From positions 124,001 to 188,000 of the forward strand of contig JAURWE010000055.1 in assembly GCA_030655075.1 (NCBI GenBank): a DNA stretch of 64,000 bases, given 5' to 3'. The position numbers were made by a program, and so were the translations under genes. The notes below the pieces were generated by a model that did not search any database, had not been told where the DNA came from, and was given only the letters and a program-made list of their open reading frames with translations. Each line of letters begins with the position of its first letter. Positions within the stretch are counted from its first letter, which is position 1. The stretch comes from Pararhizobium sp. Lineage in GTDB: Bacteria > Pseudomonadota > Alphaproteobacteria > Rhizobiales > Rhizobiaceae. Shown piece by piece: positions 35,257 to 42,341 of the stretch.

Positions 35257-35371
35257 TGTGTCAGCAAGTTGGCGACGTACGCTTGGGGTCGTATGCTGTG
35301 TCTGGTAAATCATCCTGCGCCTAGACTAGTTGGCGCCTCTTGCCGCAGACAACTCCCCCCAGTGGGGGAAG
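35257..35371 (-). repeat. Degenerate second copy of part of the ParB-like remnant
   Basis: Bases 35257-35371 align by eye with 34997-35155: TTGGCGAC..TACGC, TGCGCC, the CTCT/TGCCG.AGACAACT block and CCCCAGTGGGGGA recur in the same order and orientation with small gaps. It is a decayed tandem duplication. Confidence 0.55.
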
Positions 35372-35434
35372 TTTGATGCAGCGCTCTTTCACCGGAATGC
35401 AAGGCGCCATGGGTGCCACAGGATTTTTCTTACC

Positions 35435-35701
35435 ATGTCGCATGGCCCCATCCTTCCTTATTGGCCCGGAGCGTTGAACCAGCAAATGGCCGCCGCCTAC
35501 TGTGGACTCTCTGTCGATGTCTTCAAAAAGGTATGCCCTGTGATGCCGATTCGATTTACAAGCTCGACGCGAGGTGCGCGATATCTTCGCCAGCGCCTCG
35601 ATGAATGGCTGGTATCTATCGATCCGAACAAGCAAGGTTCCTCCCCACGCAAAAGCATGGTGGAGCTGATGTATGGTGGTCGCTCCGCCCCCCGCGATTG
35701 A
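35435..35701 (+). CDS. HTH/excisionase-like protein
   Basis: 88 residues. NQQMAAAYCGLSVDVFKKV is a helix-turn-helix, followed by a wing-like ARYLRQRLDEWLVSID segment. This is the pattern of small phage excisionase or AlpA-type proteins in rhizobia. The ribosome site is poor (AGGA 11 bases upstream). The C-terminus is short and basic. Confidence 0.65.
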   Translation: MSHGPILPYWPGALNQQMAAAYCGLSVDVFKKVCPVMPIRFTSSTRGARYLRQRLDEWLVSIDPNKQGSSPRKSMVELMYGGRSAPRD

Positions 35702-35932
35702 AGATCAGTTGAGGCCGAAGTCATGCGGGCACACCTGCGGCTATCAAGACGTTCTCCCTCACACGGTAAGGCTTCCGTCCTTCGCGCCTTGCCCTATGAC
35801 GGCAACGCGGGATGCCCAGGCTTAGATTTTCAATCTGCGGGCGATTGACTCTTTTTTCAGATGAGAACATTTTAAGAACACGCTGGCCGATGCGGGTCGC
35901 CAATCTTACAAATTGAACCATGGAGAACTGCT
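35702..35932. other. Intergenic stretch, nothing recognised
   Basis: 231 bases between the HTH gene and the next small gene. There are GC-rich and AT-rich patches but no convincing gene, promoter pair or repeat. Confidence 0.4.
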
Positions 35933-36133
35933 GTGCTCGCACATCAGAAGGAAGACCCGCGCCCGCAGCAACCCACACTGGAGGAAGAGGCTAGAGCTAT
36001 CCTTGAGATACACGGCGGCAATGGCGAGCAGGCCATCATGACCTTGCTCGTGGAAATGGACGCGCTACAGGACCGGTTGCTCATTGCCAGAATCGCCATG
36101 GGCCACGGCTTCACACGCGGGTGGAAGGCCTGA
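35933..36133 (+). CDS. Small acidic protein, unknown
   Basis: 66 residues from a GTG with GGAG about 7 bases upstream. A single long helix (IMTLLVEMDALQDRLLIARI) follows an acidic N-terminus. Proteins of this look are frequent in rhizobial prophages, but I know no function. It begins the 35.9-37.3 kb gene group. Confidence 0.5.
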   Translation: MLAHQKEDPRPQQPTLEEEARAILEIHGGNGEQAIMTLLVEMDALQDRLLIARIAMGHGFTRGWKA

Positions 36134-36137
36134 GGCT

Positions 36138-36356
36138 GTGACACGGGCCATACGTTCAATGGGCGAAGCGGCAAGCCATCGGATGACATTGACAGTAACG
36201 TGCCGGCGGTGCGGTCACTCCGGCAGCTTTTGCACCGCAGATCTTGCCAAGGGCAGCGGCCGCCAGGGCAGACGGCCGGAAAACTTTCCCTTTGTCTGCA
36301 GCCGATGTCAGAACCGCGAGTTCAAGATCCTGTACTATTTCCCGGTGAAGCCATGA
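36138..36356 (+). CDS. Small zinc-ribbon protein A
   Basis: About 72 residues. Two CxxC pairs are visible (CRRC and CSRC), so it probably binds one zinc. The GTG at 36138 is a plausible start; internal ATGs are alternatives. It shares ATGA with the next gene, which also holds two Cys pairs. Confidence 0.55.
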   Translation: MTRAIRSMGEAASHRMTLTVTCRRCGHSGSFCTADLAKGSGRQGRRPENFPFVCSRCQNREFKILYYFPVKP

Positions 36357-36616
36357 TGTCCGACTTCCTGCCGATCCCAGAAGCCGGATGCCCCGGAAAG
36401 GGAAGCATCAGTCTCCGGCTGGCCGATCTAGAATCGTGGTGGGCGTTGCATGGAAACTGTTTTTCCTGCCCGCACATCGGATATGTTGATCGATACGACC
36501 TGCAAAGAAAATACGGTAAGGTCGTTGCCCTCAAAGCCCTTGAAGCACGGCTCAAGTGCAGCAAATGTGGAAACAGAAAATTCAACGGATGGCTGGTGCG
36601 GAAGCTACCGCGATAG
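36353..36616 (+). CDS. Small zinc-ribbon protein B
   Basis: 87 residues. CFSC and CSKC flank a helix (DRYDLQRKYGKVVALKALEA), again a likely zinc ribbon. It starts within the stop of zinc-ribbon A and ends 8 bases before the SRAP gene start. The pair may act with the SRAP protein on DNA, but that is a guess from position. Confidence 0.6.
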   Translation: MMSDFLPIPEAGCPGKGSISLRLADLESWWALHGNCFSCPHIGYVDRYDLQRKYGKVVALKALEARLKCSKCGNRKFNGWLVRKLPR

Positions 36617-36624
36617 GAATTCTG

Positions 36625-37293
36625 ATGTGCAATCTCTACAACGTCACCACGACGCAGCAGGCGGTCATCCAGTTCACCAAGGCATTCCGGGTCAAGGCAG
36701 GTTGGAACGAAGCCTCCTTCGACGTCTATCCCGGCTATGAGGCGCCCATCGTGCGGGTTGCCGAAGACGGGCATCGGGAAATCTCGCGTGCGACCTGGGG
36801 CATGCCGTCGCCGCCGGCTTATGTGAAGAACTATGACCCTGGCGTGACGAACATCCGCAACGTGTCATCTCCGCACTGGCGGCGCTGGCTAGGGGCGACC
36901 AGCCGTTGCGTCATTCCGTTCACATCCTTTGCCGAACCAGACCCGGCCAGCAAGATACCGGGTGGCCGCGTGCCCAACGCGTGGTTTGCGGGCAATCCTG
37001 ATCGGCCGTTGATGTTCTTTGCTGGTTTCTGGACACCGTGGAAGGGTGTTCGCAAGGTGCGGGACGGCGAGCGTGAGTACGAGCTGTTCGGCTTTCTCAC
37101 CACGACGCCAAATGAAATCGTCTCGCCAATTCACGAGAAGGCCATGCCCGCCCTTCTGACGACGCCGGAAGAAGTCGATCTTTGGCTGACAGCACCTTGG
37201 GAAGAGGCCAAGCGCCTGCAGCGGCCACTGCTCGGTAATATGCTTGTAATCGTGGAGCCGCCCGCTAAGCCGAAGGAAGAGCTGCTGCTATAG
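36625..37293 (+). CDS. SRAP (YedK/HMCES-type) abasic-site-processing protein
   Basis: 222 residues starting MCNLYNVTTT. Cys2, exposed by Met removal, is the residue that forms the thiazolidine crosslink with an abasic site. Other conserved features are present: Glu in IPFTSFAE and His in the IHEKAMPALL block. The family shields abasic sites in single-stranded DNA. A copy on a mobile element might protect replicating element DNA or counter uracil/abasic-based defences. The start at 36625 is fixed by the need for Cys2. Confidence 0.88.
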   Translation: MCNLYNVTTTQQAVIQFTKAFRVKAGWNEASFDVYPGYEAPIVRVAEDGHREISRATWGMPSPPAYVKNYDPGVTNIRNVSSPHWRRWLGATSRCVIPFTSFAEPDPASKIPGGRVPNAWFAGNPDRPLMFFAGFWTPWKGVRKVRDGEREYELFGFLTTTPNEIVSPIHEKAMPALLTTPEEVDLWLTAPWEEAKRLQRPLLGNMLVIVEPPAKPKEELLL

Positions 37294-37339
37294 ATCGCTC
37301 TTTCAAGGTCCTGAACAGTGGCAATTTCGGATTCGGAAA

Positions 37340-37780
37340 TCAGCGCTGCGACCTCAATGCTTTTTCGGATTCTCTAATGTCCCCCAAAAGCTGGCGCAAT
37401 GATGCGAGCGACATCCCGCTCGTCGCCCAATTGCTTCCGTCCATCGGCGTATCGAGCATTTTATGCTCTTTGCTACGGCCGTTAAAGGCCCTTGCTCTAA
37501 GGATGAAATATTGCATCGCGATTTTCTCTTCGTCAGAATGGACCGCTTTAGTGCTCAGAGAGCTCGGCAGGGATTTTGTTCCGTCAGTCATCGGCAGGAC
37601 TTGGTAATTCGGAGTTTCGCCTCTTCCAAGTAGCCCGACGCGGATCAAGCACGGCCCCACCGATTTCTCGATTTTCTCCATGTTCCGAAGGGCTAAGCGA
37701 ACAAAGTTGTTAGCATATTTCAGCTTTCCTCCTTCCCAAAGATGTCTAAGCGTAGTTGTCGGGGGAAGCTCTTGCGCCAT
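37340..37780 (-). CDS. Unknown protein
   Basis: 146 residues from the ATG at 37780, which has CAGGAGAT six bases upstream; the frame stays open to 37909 but that part overlaps the preceding gene. Helix-rich, no membrane segment or recognised motif (LKYANNFVRLALRNMEKIEK; GMSLASLRQLLGDIRESEKA). Probably co-transcribed with the upstream HTH-like gene. Confidence 0.55.
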   Translation of the reverse strand: MAQELPPTTTLRHLWEGGKLKYANNFVRLALRNMEKIEKSVGPCLIRVGLLGRGETPNYQVLPMTDGTKSLPSSLSTKAVHSDEEKIAMQYFILRARAFNGRSKEHKMLDTPMDGSNWATSGMSLASLRQLLGDIRESEKALRSQR

Positions 37781-37862
37781 AAAATCTCCTGTCAAACTGA
37801 AGCGTTTCGCCGGGATAACATCCCTTAAAGCCGGGGCTGTCGGAACTTTAATTACTACACAG

Positions 37863-38165
37863 CTAGCTTCTAGCGCGCTTGAGACTTTGGAGTCGCGCTC
37901 GCACTTCATTCAACTCGGTCTCCGCTGATGGTGACGCGCGCACGCCTCTCTTACCGGGAAGAGCTTTTGGCGGAGTTGCGGCCACCGGCTCCATTATCTT
38001 TTCCAGATCCTCGGGAGTGAAGAAAATCGCCCTCCCGATCTGACGATAGGCGCCGATCTCCCTTGCGCGCTCCTTCAAAGCTCGCTCTGAAATCTCTATC
38101 CCTCGCTCCTTAAGTTTCGCCACCACTGAAGCCGGGGCTATTGCGTCTTCTAACCTTGCCATCAT
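37863..38165 (-). CDS. Small HTH-like protein
   Basis: 100 residues from an ATG with GAGGTGAG upstream. A central segment (RALKERAREIGAYRQIGRAI, then FFTPEDLEKIME) resembles the helix-turn-helix and wing of excisionase-like proteins, followed by a basic coiled tail. The upstream region contains the alternating GC tracts at 38308-38357. Confidence 0.6.
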   Translation of the reverse strand: MMARLEDAIAPASVVAKLKERGIEISERALKERAREIGAYRQIGRAIFFTPEDLEKIMEPVAATPPKALPGKRGVRASPSAETELNEVRARLQSLKRARS

Positions 38166-38307
38166 CGCTCACCTCAATTCGTCGGGCGTGATTAAGTTTG
38201 TCCACCGGCGCAATGTCAACAATCTCTTAGTCGTCGCAAGCGAGCGAAATCCAGACAGGTAATAGGAAGGGATCGAATATTGTCCCCAGAGGAACATTCC
38301 GGGACAG

Positions 38308-38357
38308 ATACGCGCACGCGCGCGGGGCATTGTGCGACAAATACGCGTGCGCGCGCG
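38308..38357. repeat. Two alternating purine-pyrimidine (CG)n tracts
   Basis: ATACGCGCACGCGCGCG (38308-38324) and ATACGCGTGCGCGCGCG (38341-38357) are near-identical direct repeats 33 bases apart. Alternating CG/CA tracts of this length favour Z-DNA under negative supercoiling. They lie between the M41 gene and the promoter region of the downstream HTH-like gene. Confidence 0.6.
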
Positions 38358-38381
38358 AGCAAAAGACAGATGGAGGGGTTA

Positions 38382-38867
38382 TTAGCGGTCGCAGTGCTGT
38401 TCAAAAAGCCTATCTACCTCAAGCGCCTGAAGCGTCCCTGAAGCCAATAGTTCGGCCGCTACAGCTTCTATAGCGGCGCGATGCCGCCTGACAACGCGGC
38501 GGGTCTGGCGCCGGGCTCGACTAAGGAAGGTCTCGTCTTTTCCCATGTCTTCCGCCATCAGCATAGCTTGCTCTCGGTCATCACCGTCGCCACCGCGAGA
38601 GAACCCGAGAATTACTGTCTCCGCCTCTGCCCCGGCCATGTAGGCCATGATGCGGCCAGTCATCACGGATGAAAAATCCCGATAGCGGCCTGCGTCTTCC
38701 CAAGCCTGCAAGATGAAATACGGATCGTCGGTAATCGAATGCCCCGCTGAATCGTCATCCTTCACTATGGTCACATGTCCGCAAGCCATCCCGAGTGCCC
38801 GTCCAACGACAGCATGCCCGGCCTCGTGGATCGACAGATGCCTTTGGTCCACCGGATCTAGATTCAT
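38382..38867 (-). CDS. Stand-alone FtsH-type (M41) zinc peptidase
   Basis: 161 residues. HEAGH at 14-18 supplies the two zinc His and the catalytic Glu. The later GRIMAYMAGAEAETVILG and GGDGDDREQAMLMA blocks match the FtsH peptidase region holding the third ligand, here probably Asp97. There is no AAA ATPase domain and no membrane helix. It starts three bases after the stop of the XRE repressor gene, so the two are made together. By analogy with ImmA/ImmR, it may cleave that repressor. Fold call good, role inferred. Confidence 0.8.
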   Translation of the reverse strand: MNLDPVDQRHLSIHEAGHAVVGRALGMACGHVTIVKDDDSAGHSITDDPYFILQAWEDAGRYRDFSSVMTGRIMAYMAGAEAETVILGFSRGGDGDDREQAMLMAEDMGKDETFLSRARRQTRRVVRRHRAAIEAVAAELLASGTLQALEVDRLFEQHCDR

Positions 38868-38870
38868 CGG

Positions 38871-39110
38871 TTAGGCCCTTGGCTTTGCAAGACGAACTCC
38901 GGCTCCGCCACCGTTCTCCGGAATGAACTGGACGCCCGCAGCTATCAACGCCGCTTCAATCGTCTTGAGTGTATTGGAATGACCGGACAGCTCACCATCC
39001 ATTGCTTCCAGCCGTTTGATAGTCGGAACCGAGACGTCGCATTTGTCAGCAAGGTCTTGTTGAGACCAGCGCAAAAGTGCGCGGGCTGCACGTAACTGTT
39101 CAGCGTCCAA
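38871..39110 (-). CDS. XRE-family repressor
   Basis: 79 residues from the TTG at 39110, which has AAAGGATC nine bases upstream; the frame continues to a TTG at 39146, but that would overlap the operators. The helix-turn-helix is ALLRWSQQDLADKCDVSVPT followed by IKRLEAM. The C-terminus is short, without a large dimerisation or peptidase domain. It is divergent from the 39.2-41.5 kb operon with inverted repeats between, and co-transcribed with the M41 peptidase. Likely the element's master repressor. Confidence 0.8.
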   Translation of the reverse strand: MDAEQLRAARALLRWSQQDLADKCDVSVPTIKRLEAMDGELSGHSNTLKTIEAALIAAGVQFIPENGGGAGVRLAKPRA

Positions 39111-39139
39111 GTTATTTGATCCTTTTACAAAAGAAAATG

Positions 39140-39195
39140 ATACCAAAGGGATTGAATTATGATCCGTATGGTATTAAATAATCCCTAACGGATCA
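39140..39195. promoter_or_regulatory. Interleaved inverted repeats, probable XRE operators
   Basis: Three inverted pairs alternate: ATACCA 39140/TGGTAT 39169, AGGGATT 39147/AATCCCT 39180, and TGATCCGT 39160/ACGGATCA 39188. The first two half-sites form a long imperfect palindrome, ATACCAaaGGGAT..GATCCgtaTGGTAT. The block covers the divergent promoter region. Confidence 0.6.
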
Positions 39196-39214
39196 CAAAA
39201 CAAGGGTGTCGGTC

Positions 39215-39523
39215 ATGTTCAGCAAGTCAGAAATCATGAAAGCCGCTTGGCAGTCCTGCCGCCGTACATGGTCGTATTGCCGTCCGACACGGGCCGCCGA
39301 CCGCCGCAAGGCTTTCGCCCACGCACTCGCCGCCGCATGGGCCCATGCAAAATATGCCATTGCCGACGCTCTCAAGACCAATGCGCAGAAGGCTGCAGAA
39401 CGGGTCAATGCGTTGAAAGCCCACCTGATGCGCCTCGATGCAAGCCCTTTCGGCATGCGCATATGCAAGGAGCGCTCCGCCGTCCTCGTCGAAATCAAAG
39501 CTTTGGAAATGGAGACCTTGTAA
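39215..39523 (+). CDS. Small basic helical protein
   Basis: 102 residues, not recognised. Long amphipathic Ala/Arg-rich helices (RRKAFAHALAAAWAHAKYAI) and no signal. The ATG at 39215 lies 20 bases past the operator block, so it is the first gene of the operon controlled there. Its stop shares bases with the next start (TAATG). Confidence 0.55.
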   Translation: MFSKSEIMKAAWQSCRRTWSYCRPTRAADRRKAFAHALAAAWAHAKYAIADALKTNAQKAAERVNALKAHLMRLDASPFGMRICKERSAVLVEIKALEMETL

Positions 39524-39933
39524 TGAACCGTCGCACAATCTTGAAGGGCGCTGCTCTCTCTGCCGTACCGCTCGCAATCGTCCCGGCCGGCGCCGCGTAT
39601 GAACATCCCGCCGAAAAAGTCCGGCGTCTTGCCGCTGACCTGTCACGCGCCCTGAATGACTATGCCGACCAGCGGTTCCACGCGGTTGTTTACCCATCGG
39701 AGAAGCGTGGCGAATTCTCAGTCGGCTTTATTGTAACGGGCGCATACGGCGCCGAGGTCGCGTTGCCTATCAACGTCGAGAACATGAGCGACCGGGAACG
39801 CGCAGACTATCACCTCGGCCAAGCCGCGAAAGCGATGAAGGGTCTTGTTGGCGGCCACTTCTGGGTCTCCAGGTCCGATGACTACAAGACAGCATCAATC
39901 CTCCCGGTGGAACTTCCGCTGAAAAATTACTGA
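39523..39933 (+). CDS. Putative exported protein with Tat-like leader
   Basis: 136 residues. MNRRTILKGAALSAVPLAIV is a twin-arginine type signal (RR, hydrophobic core, AGAA cleavage region). The mature ~110 residues show strands and a helix (LAADLSRALNDYADQRFHAV) and no known domain. Rare cargo for a phage-like element; it may modify the cell surface. Coupled to the previous gene. Confidence 0.55.
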   Translation: MNRRTILKGAALSAVPLAIVPAGAAYEHPAEKVRRLAADLSRALNDYADQRFHAVVYPSEKRGEFSVGFIVTGAYGAEVALPINVENMSDRERADYHLGQAAKAMKGLVGGHFWVSRSDDYKTASILPVELPLKNY

Positions 39934-40061
39934 AAACCCCAATTCCTCGCTGCCATGAGGATGTAACGCGAACCCGAGCTTCATAGGCTCCGGCGTTCGT
40001 GAAAGCGAACCCCTGTGCGTTACCGGGCTTGGCAGGCCGGACGCCTATGAGGACCGAGACA

Positions 40062-40391
40062 ATGCCGAACACCACTGTTCCGGCCGCTGGCGAAGCCACG
40101 CCGACATCAAATACAAAGTCCCTTATGAAAGCGATTTACCAGTATCGCTCCGACTGGAACGGCTACATGGCCGCTACGATCGACGACGACAACGCCCCGC
40201 TGAGCTACGAGCCAGCCGTGGCCGTCCTGGAGACTTGGTGCACGCCTGCTGAAGATTGGCTAGAGGCCACCATGGCCCTCGAACTTGCTGTCGAGTTCTA
40301 TGAATTGGGAAAAAGCGATGTAATCCCGGCCATGATGAAGGCCGTCCTTGGCTGGTTCGAAATCGACCGTCAACGGAGGATCGCATCATGA
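40062..40391 (+). CDS. Unknown small protein
   Basis: 109 residues. GAGGA eight bases upstream supports the ATG at 40062 over one 15 bases earlier. Acidic and helical with several Trp. The stop overlaps the next start as ATGA. The 128 bases before it hold small hairpins (GTTCG..CGAAC near 39990) but no clear promoter. Function unknown. Confidence 0.55.
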   Translation: MPNTTVPAAGEATPTSNTKSLMKAIYQYRSDWNGYMAATIDDDNAPLSYEPAVAVLETWCTPAEDWLEATMALELAVEFYELGKSDVIPAMMKAVLGWFEIDRQRRIAS

Positions 40392-41071
40392 ACGCTCTAA
40401 TAAAATTCGTAGATCCATTGCACCAGTTGGTGGCCGAGTTCATCGAAGCCGAGAAGAATGCCACCGACGTAGAGGGGGGGCTTGAGGACACGCCTCAGGA
40501 AGCCGTCTTTCTCCGGGCAGCAGAACGGATCGAGACGACGACCATAGCGGCAACGACTTACCCGGGCGCCATGGCGGCCTTGAAGCTCGCAAGGTCGGAG
40601 CATCACAAAAGCATAGACTCCATGGTAGGCCCGCTCGCTCAGGGCGCTTTGGCATATTTCGACGCAATCGACGGGCGCAACGGTTCGGCTTTGGCAGATG
40701 CCGTAAGCATGGCGGCGCAACTTGATATTGCCAACGTCAAAGGCTCAGGATGGGCTGGGATCTATGATGCTCTCAGCACCGTCATAACCACAATAGACGC
40801 CATCACCAATCAGCCCCGGTGCGGAAACGACCGAAAGCTGAACCCCGCTGGCGAATATCTCGAAAGCATCACGCAGTTTCTGATGTTTGAGCGGCGGCGC
40901 GTCATGGAGGTTTTGATGGCGAAAGAGCCGGAGCCAGATGACGATATTGACGCGCTGGGCCGCCTGAAGTTGACATGGCATCTCTACGACGACGCGCCGT
41001 TTGATTTCATTGCGCAGACCAGTCTCAACATGCTGGCCGCGAAACGTGAGCGCCTGAGGGCGGCGAAATGA
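40388..41071 (+). CDS. Unknown helical protein
   Basis: 227 residues, all-helical with no membrane segment or recognised motif (for example HQLVAEFIEAEKNATDVEGG and GALAYFDAIDGRNGSALADA). Overlaps both neighbours by ATGA. Proteins of this type recur in rhizobial islands, but I know no role. Confidence 0.55.
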   Translation: MNALIKFVDPLHQLVAEFIEAEKNATDVEGGLEDTPQEAVFLRAAERIETTTIAATTYPGAMAALKLARSEHHKSIDSMVGPLAQGALAYFDAIDGRNGSALADAVSMAAQLDIANVKGSGWAGIYDALSTVITTIDAITNQPRCGNDRKLNPAGEYLESITQFLMFERRRVMEVLMAKEPEPDDDIDALGRLKLTWHLYDDAPFDFIAQTSLNMLAAKRERLRAAK

Positions 41072-41487
41072 ATCGACCAATCGCTGCAAACAATCAAACG
41101 CTATTCCGCATGACCATAGGAGCCGAGATAGAGCGGCTGATTGCATTGTTAGACAACCTTGACGGCGATTGTGACCTTGAAGACACGGCCGACGTTGAAC
41201 AGGCACTCGGATGGCCCGCCCACGGCCCGTCGTGTCTGCGTAACACCGTTGACGATGACCGCGAGGTTGAGGAAGCCAGCGGCTATGGTGACTATGAGGG
41301 AATGATAGTGGAAGAGCAGGGAGAGCCTTCACTCGGCTGGACCGTCTATGTCAATCAGGACACGCCAGATCGGGGCAAGACGACCACCTTTCATGTTGAT
41401 CTTGAACTTGACGAGAGCGACGACGAGCCAAACGGCGAAGACGCAGACCGTAGCATGGGAGGTCTCGCGGGTGGCAGCGGCCTCTAG
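41068..41487 (+). CDS. Unknown acidic protein at the element's right end
   Basis: 139 residues, strongly acidic, with residues ~15-50 helical and a Gly-rich C-terminus. It could be a DNA mimic by charge alone, but no family is recognised. Last gene before the right arm sites and attR. Confidence 0.5.
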   Translation: MNRPIAANNQTLFRMTIGAEIERLIALLDNLDGDCDLEDTADVEQALGWPAHGPSCLRNTVDDDREVEEASGYGDYEGMIVEEQGEPSLGWTVYVNQDTPDRGKTTTFHVDLELDESDDEPNGEDADRSMGGLAGGSGL

Positions 41488-41527
41488 ACCAATTTGATTG
41501 AGAAAGAGAGTGACGCCCCTGCAGCAA

Positions 41528-41546
41528 GGTGGATTCCAGGGTGGAT
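41528..41546. promoter_or_regulatory. Right arm-type integrase site (GGTGGAT doublet)
   Basis: GGTGGAT at 41528-41534 and 41540-41546, same spacing (12 bases) and orientation as the left doublet; sequence between the boxes differs. It lies 56 bases inside attR. Confidence 0.65.
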
Positions 41547-41601
41547 TGACAGCTTGAAGTATCGCCTAAGCAGCTGATTATTAACTGAATTTTATGGAAA
41601 A

Positions 41602-41616
41602 ATGGTGCTGCTAGAG
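41602..41616. repeat. attR, right 15-bp attachment repeat
   Basis: ATGGTGCTGCTAGAG, the 3' end of the intact tRNA-Thr gene. Identical to 21659-21673. Confidence 0.85.
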
Positions 41617-41677
41617 AGATTTGAACTCTCGGCCTCTCCCTTACCAAGGGAGTGCTCTACCCCTGAGCTATAGCAGC
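41603..41677 (-). tRNA. tRNA-Thr (GGT)
   Basis: 75 nt with encoded CCA. The acceptor stem pairs GCTGCTA with TAGCAGC. The anticodon arm is CTCCC-TTGGTAA-GGGAG, giving anticodon GGT. The gene is intact and its 3' end is the attachment core of the element. Confidence 0.95.
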
Positions 41678-41834
41678 ATCGTGTGCGAAACGGCGGAGCG
41701 CCTGTTTCGTGGAGCGAGGGCCTCTTGCCACAGGTTTCCGGTGAGCGCAAGCAGCAATTCGATCGGTCCTCGTGCAATAGACCGAAAACGGTGCGGGCTT
41801 TCGCGTCCCAGGCTTTTCGGCTATCTCCTTTGGA

Positions 41835-42071
41835 ATGAAACCGGATGACGACCACAGCGATGAAAAGAGTGCGCGGGAGCCTGCCGAGGCGGGGCCTGGT
41901 GCTGGCTATGACGAGGTGAAGGCGCGGGCCGAGGCGCGCAAGGAGCGCACGGCCAAGGCGCTTCGTGAAAATCTCATGCGCCGCAAGCAGCAGGGCCGGG
42001 CGCGCCGCGCCGGGGCCGCCGATGAAACGGATGGGCTGCCCGCCGCAAAAACGCGCGATTCGCAGGATTAA
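41835..42071 (+). CDS. Small charged protein upstream of murA
   Basis: 78 residues, very rich in Lys, Arg, Glu and Asp, probably a long charged helix (YDEVKARAEARKERTAKALR). Similar small reading frames precede murA in other Rhizobiaceae as far as I recall. Function unknown. The 270 bases between it and murA hold no other gene. Confidence 0.6.
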   Translation: MKPDDDHSDEKSAREPAEAGPGAGYDEVKARAEARKERTAKALRENLMRRKQQGRARRAGAADETDGLPAAKTRDSQD

Positions 42072-42341
42072 TCCTGCTCACGGCAAAACAAAGCACAGCG
42101 AGGACACACGTTTACCTTATCCGGGCGGGCTGGCGCGGAAACCTTCAAAACTGCTTCAATTTTTCAGGCGCATGCTCTAAACAGGCGCAACTTCGGAAAC
42201 CGCCGGCCCGCTGTGACAAGGCTGAGGGTTTCTCATCGCCATATCGGTTCCGGATCGGCCGGCCCGCGCACCCACGCAGGCACAAGGCTCTCATCCGGGC
42301 ATGAGCTCTTAAGAAAGGCGGGCGCGGCCCGTAGGTAAAAC

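Larger units (their letters stand above)
21659..41616. mobile_element. Integrated phage-like element at tRNA-Thr (about 20 kb)
   Basis: The interval is bounded by the direct repeat ATGGTGCTGCTAGAG (21659-21673 and 41602-41616), which is the 3' end of tRNA-Thr(GGT). The integrase gene lies just inside the left repeat and reads inward. The content is phage-type small regulators, two virion ejection-type proteins, DUF5681, and accessory genes (Fic, SRAP, ClpP-PAN, XRE/M41). No portal, capsid, terminase or lysis gene was recognised. It is either a prophage reduced by deletion or a satellite that needs a helper. Confidence 0.85.

Noticed and set aside
37781..37909. N-terminal extension of the 37340-37780 protein
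   Set aside because: It overlaps the preceding gene, and the downstream ATG has the better ribosome site.
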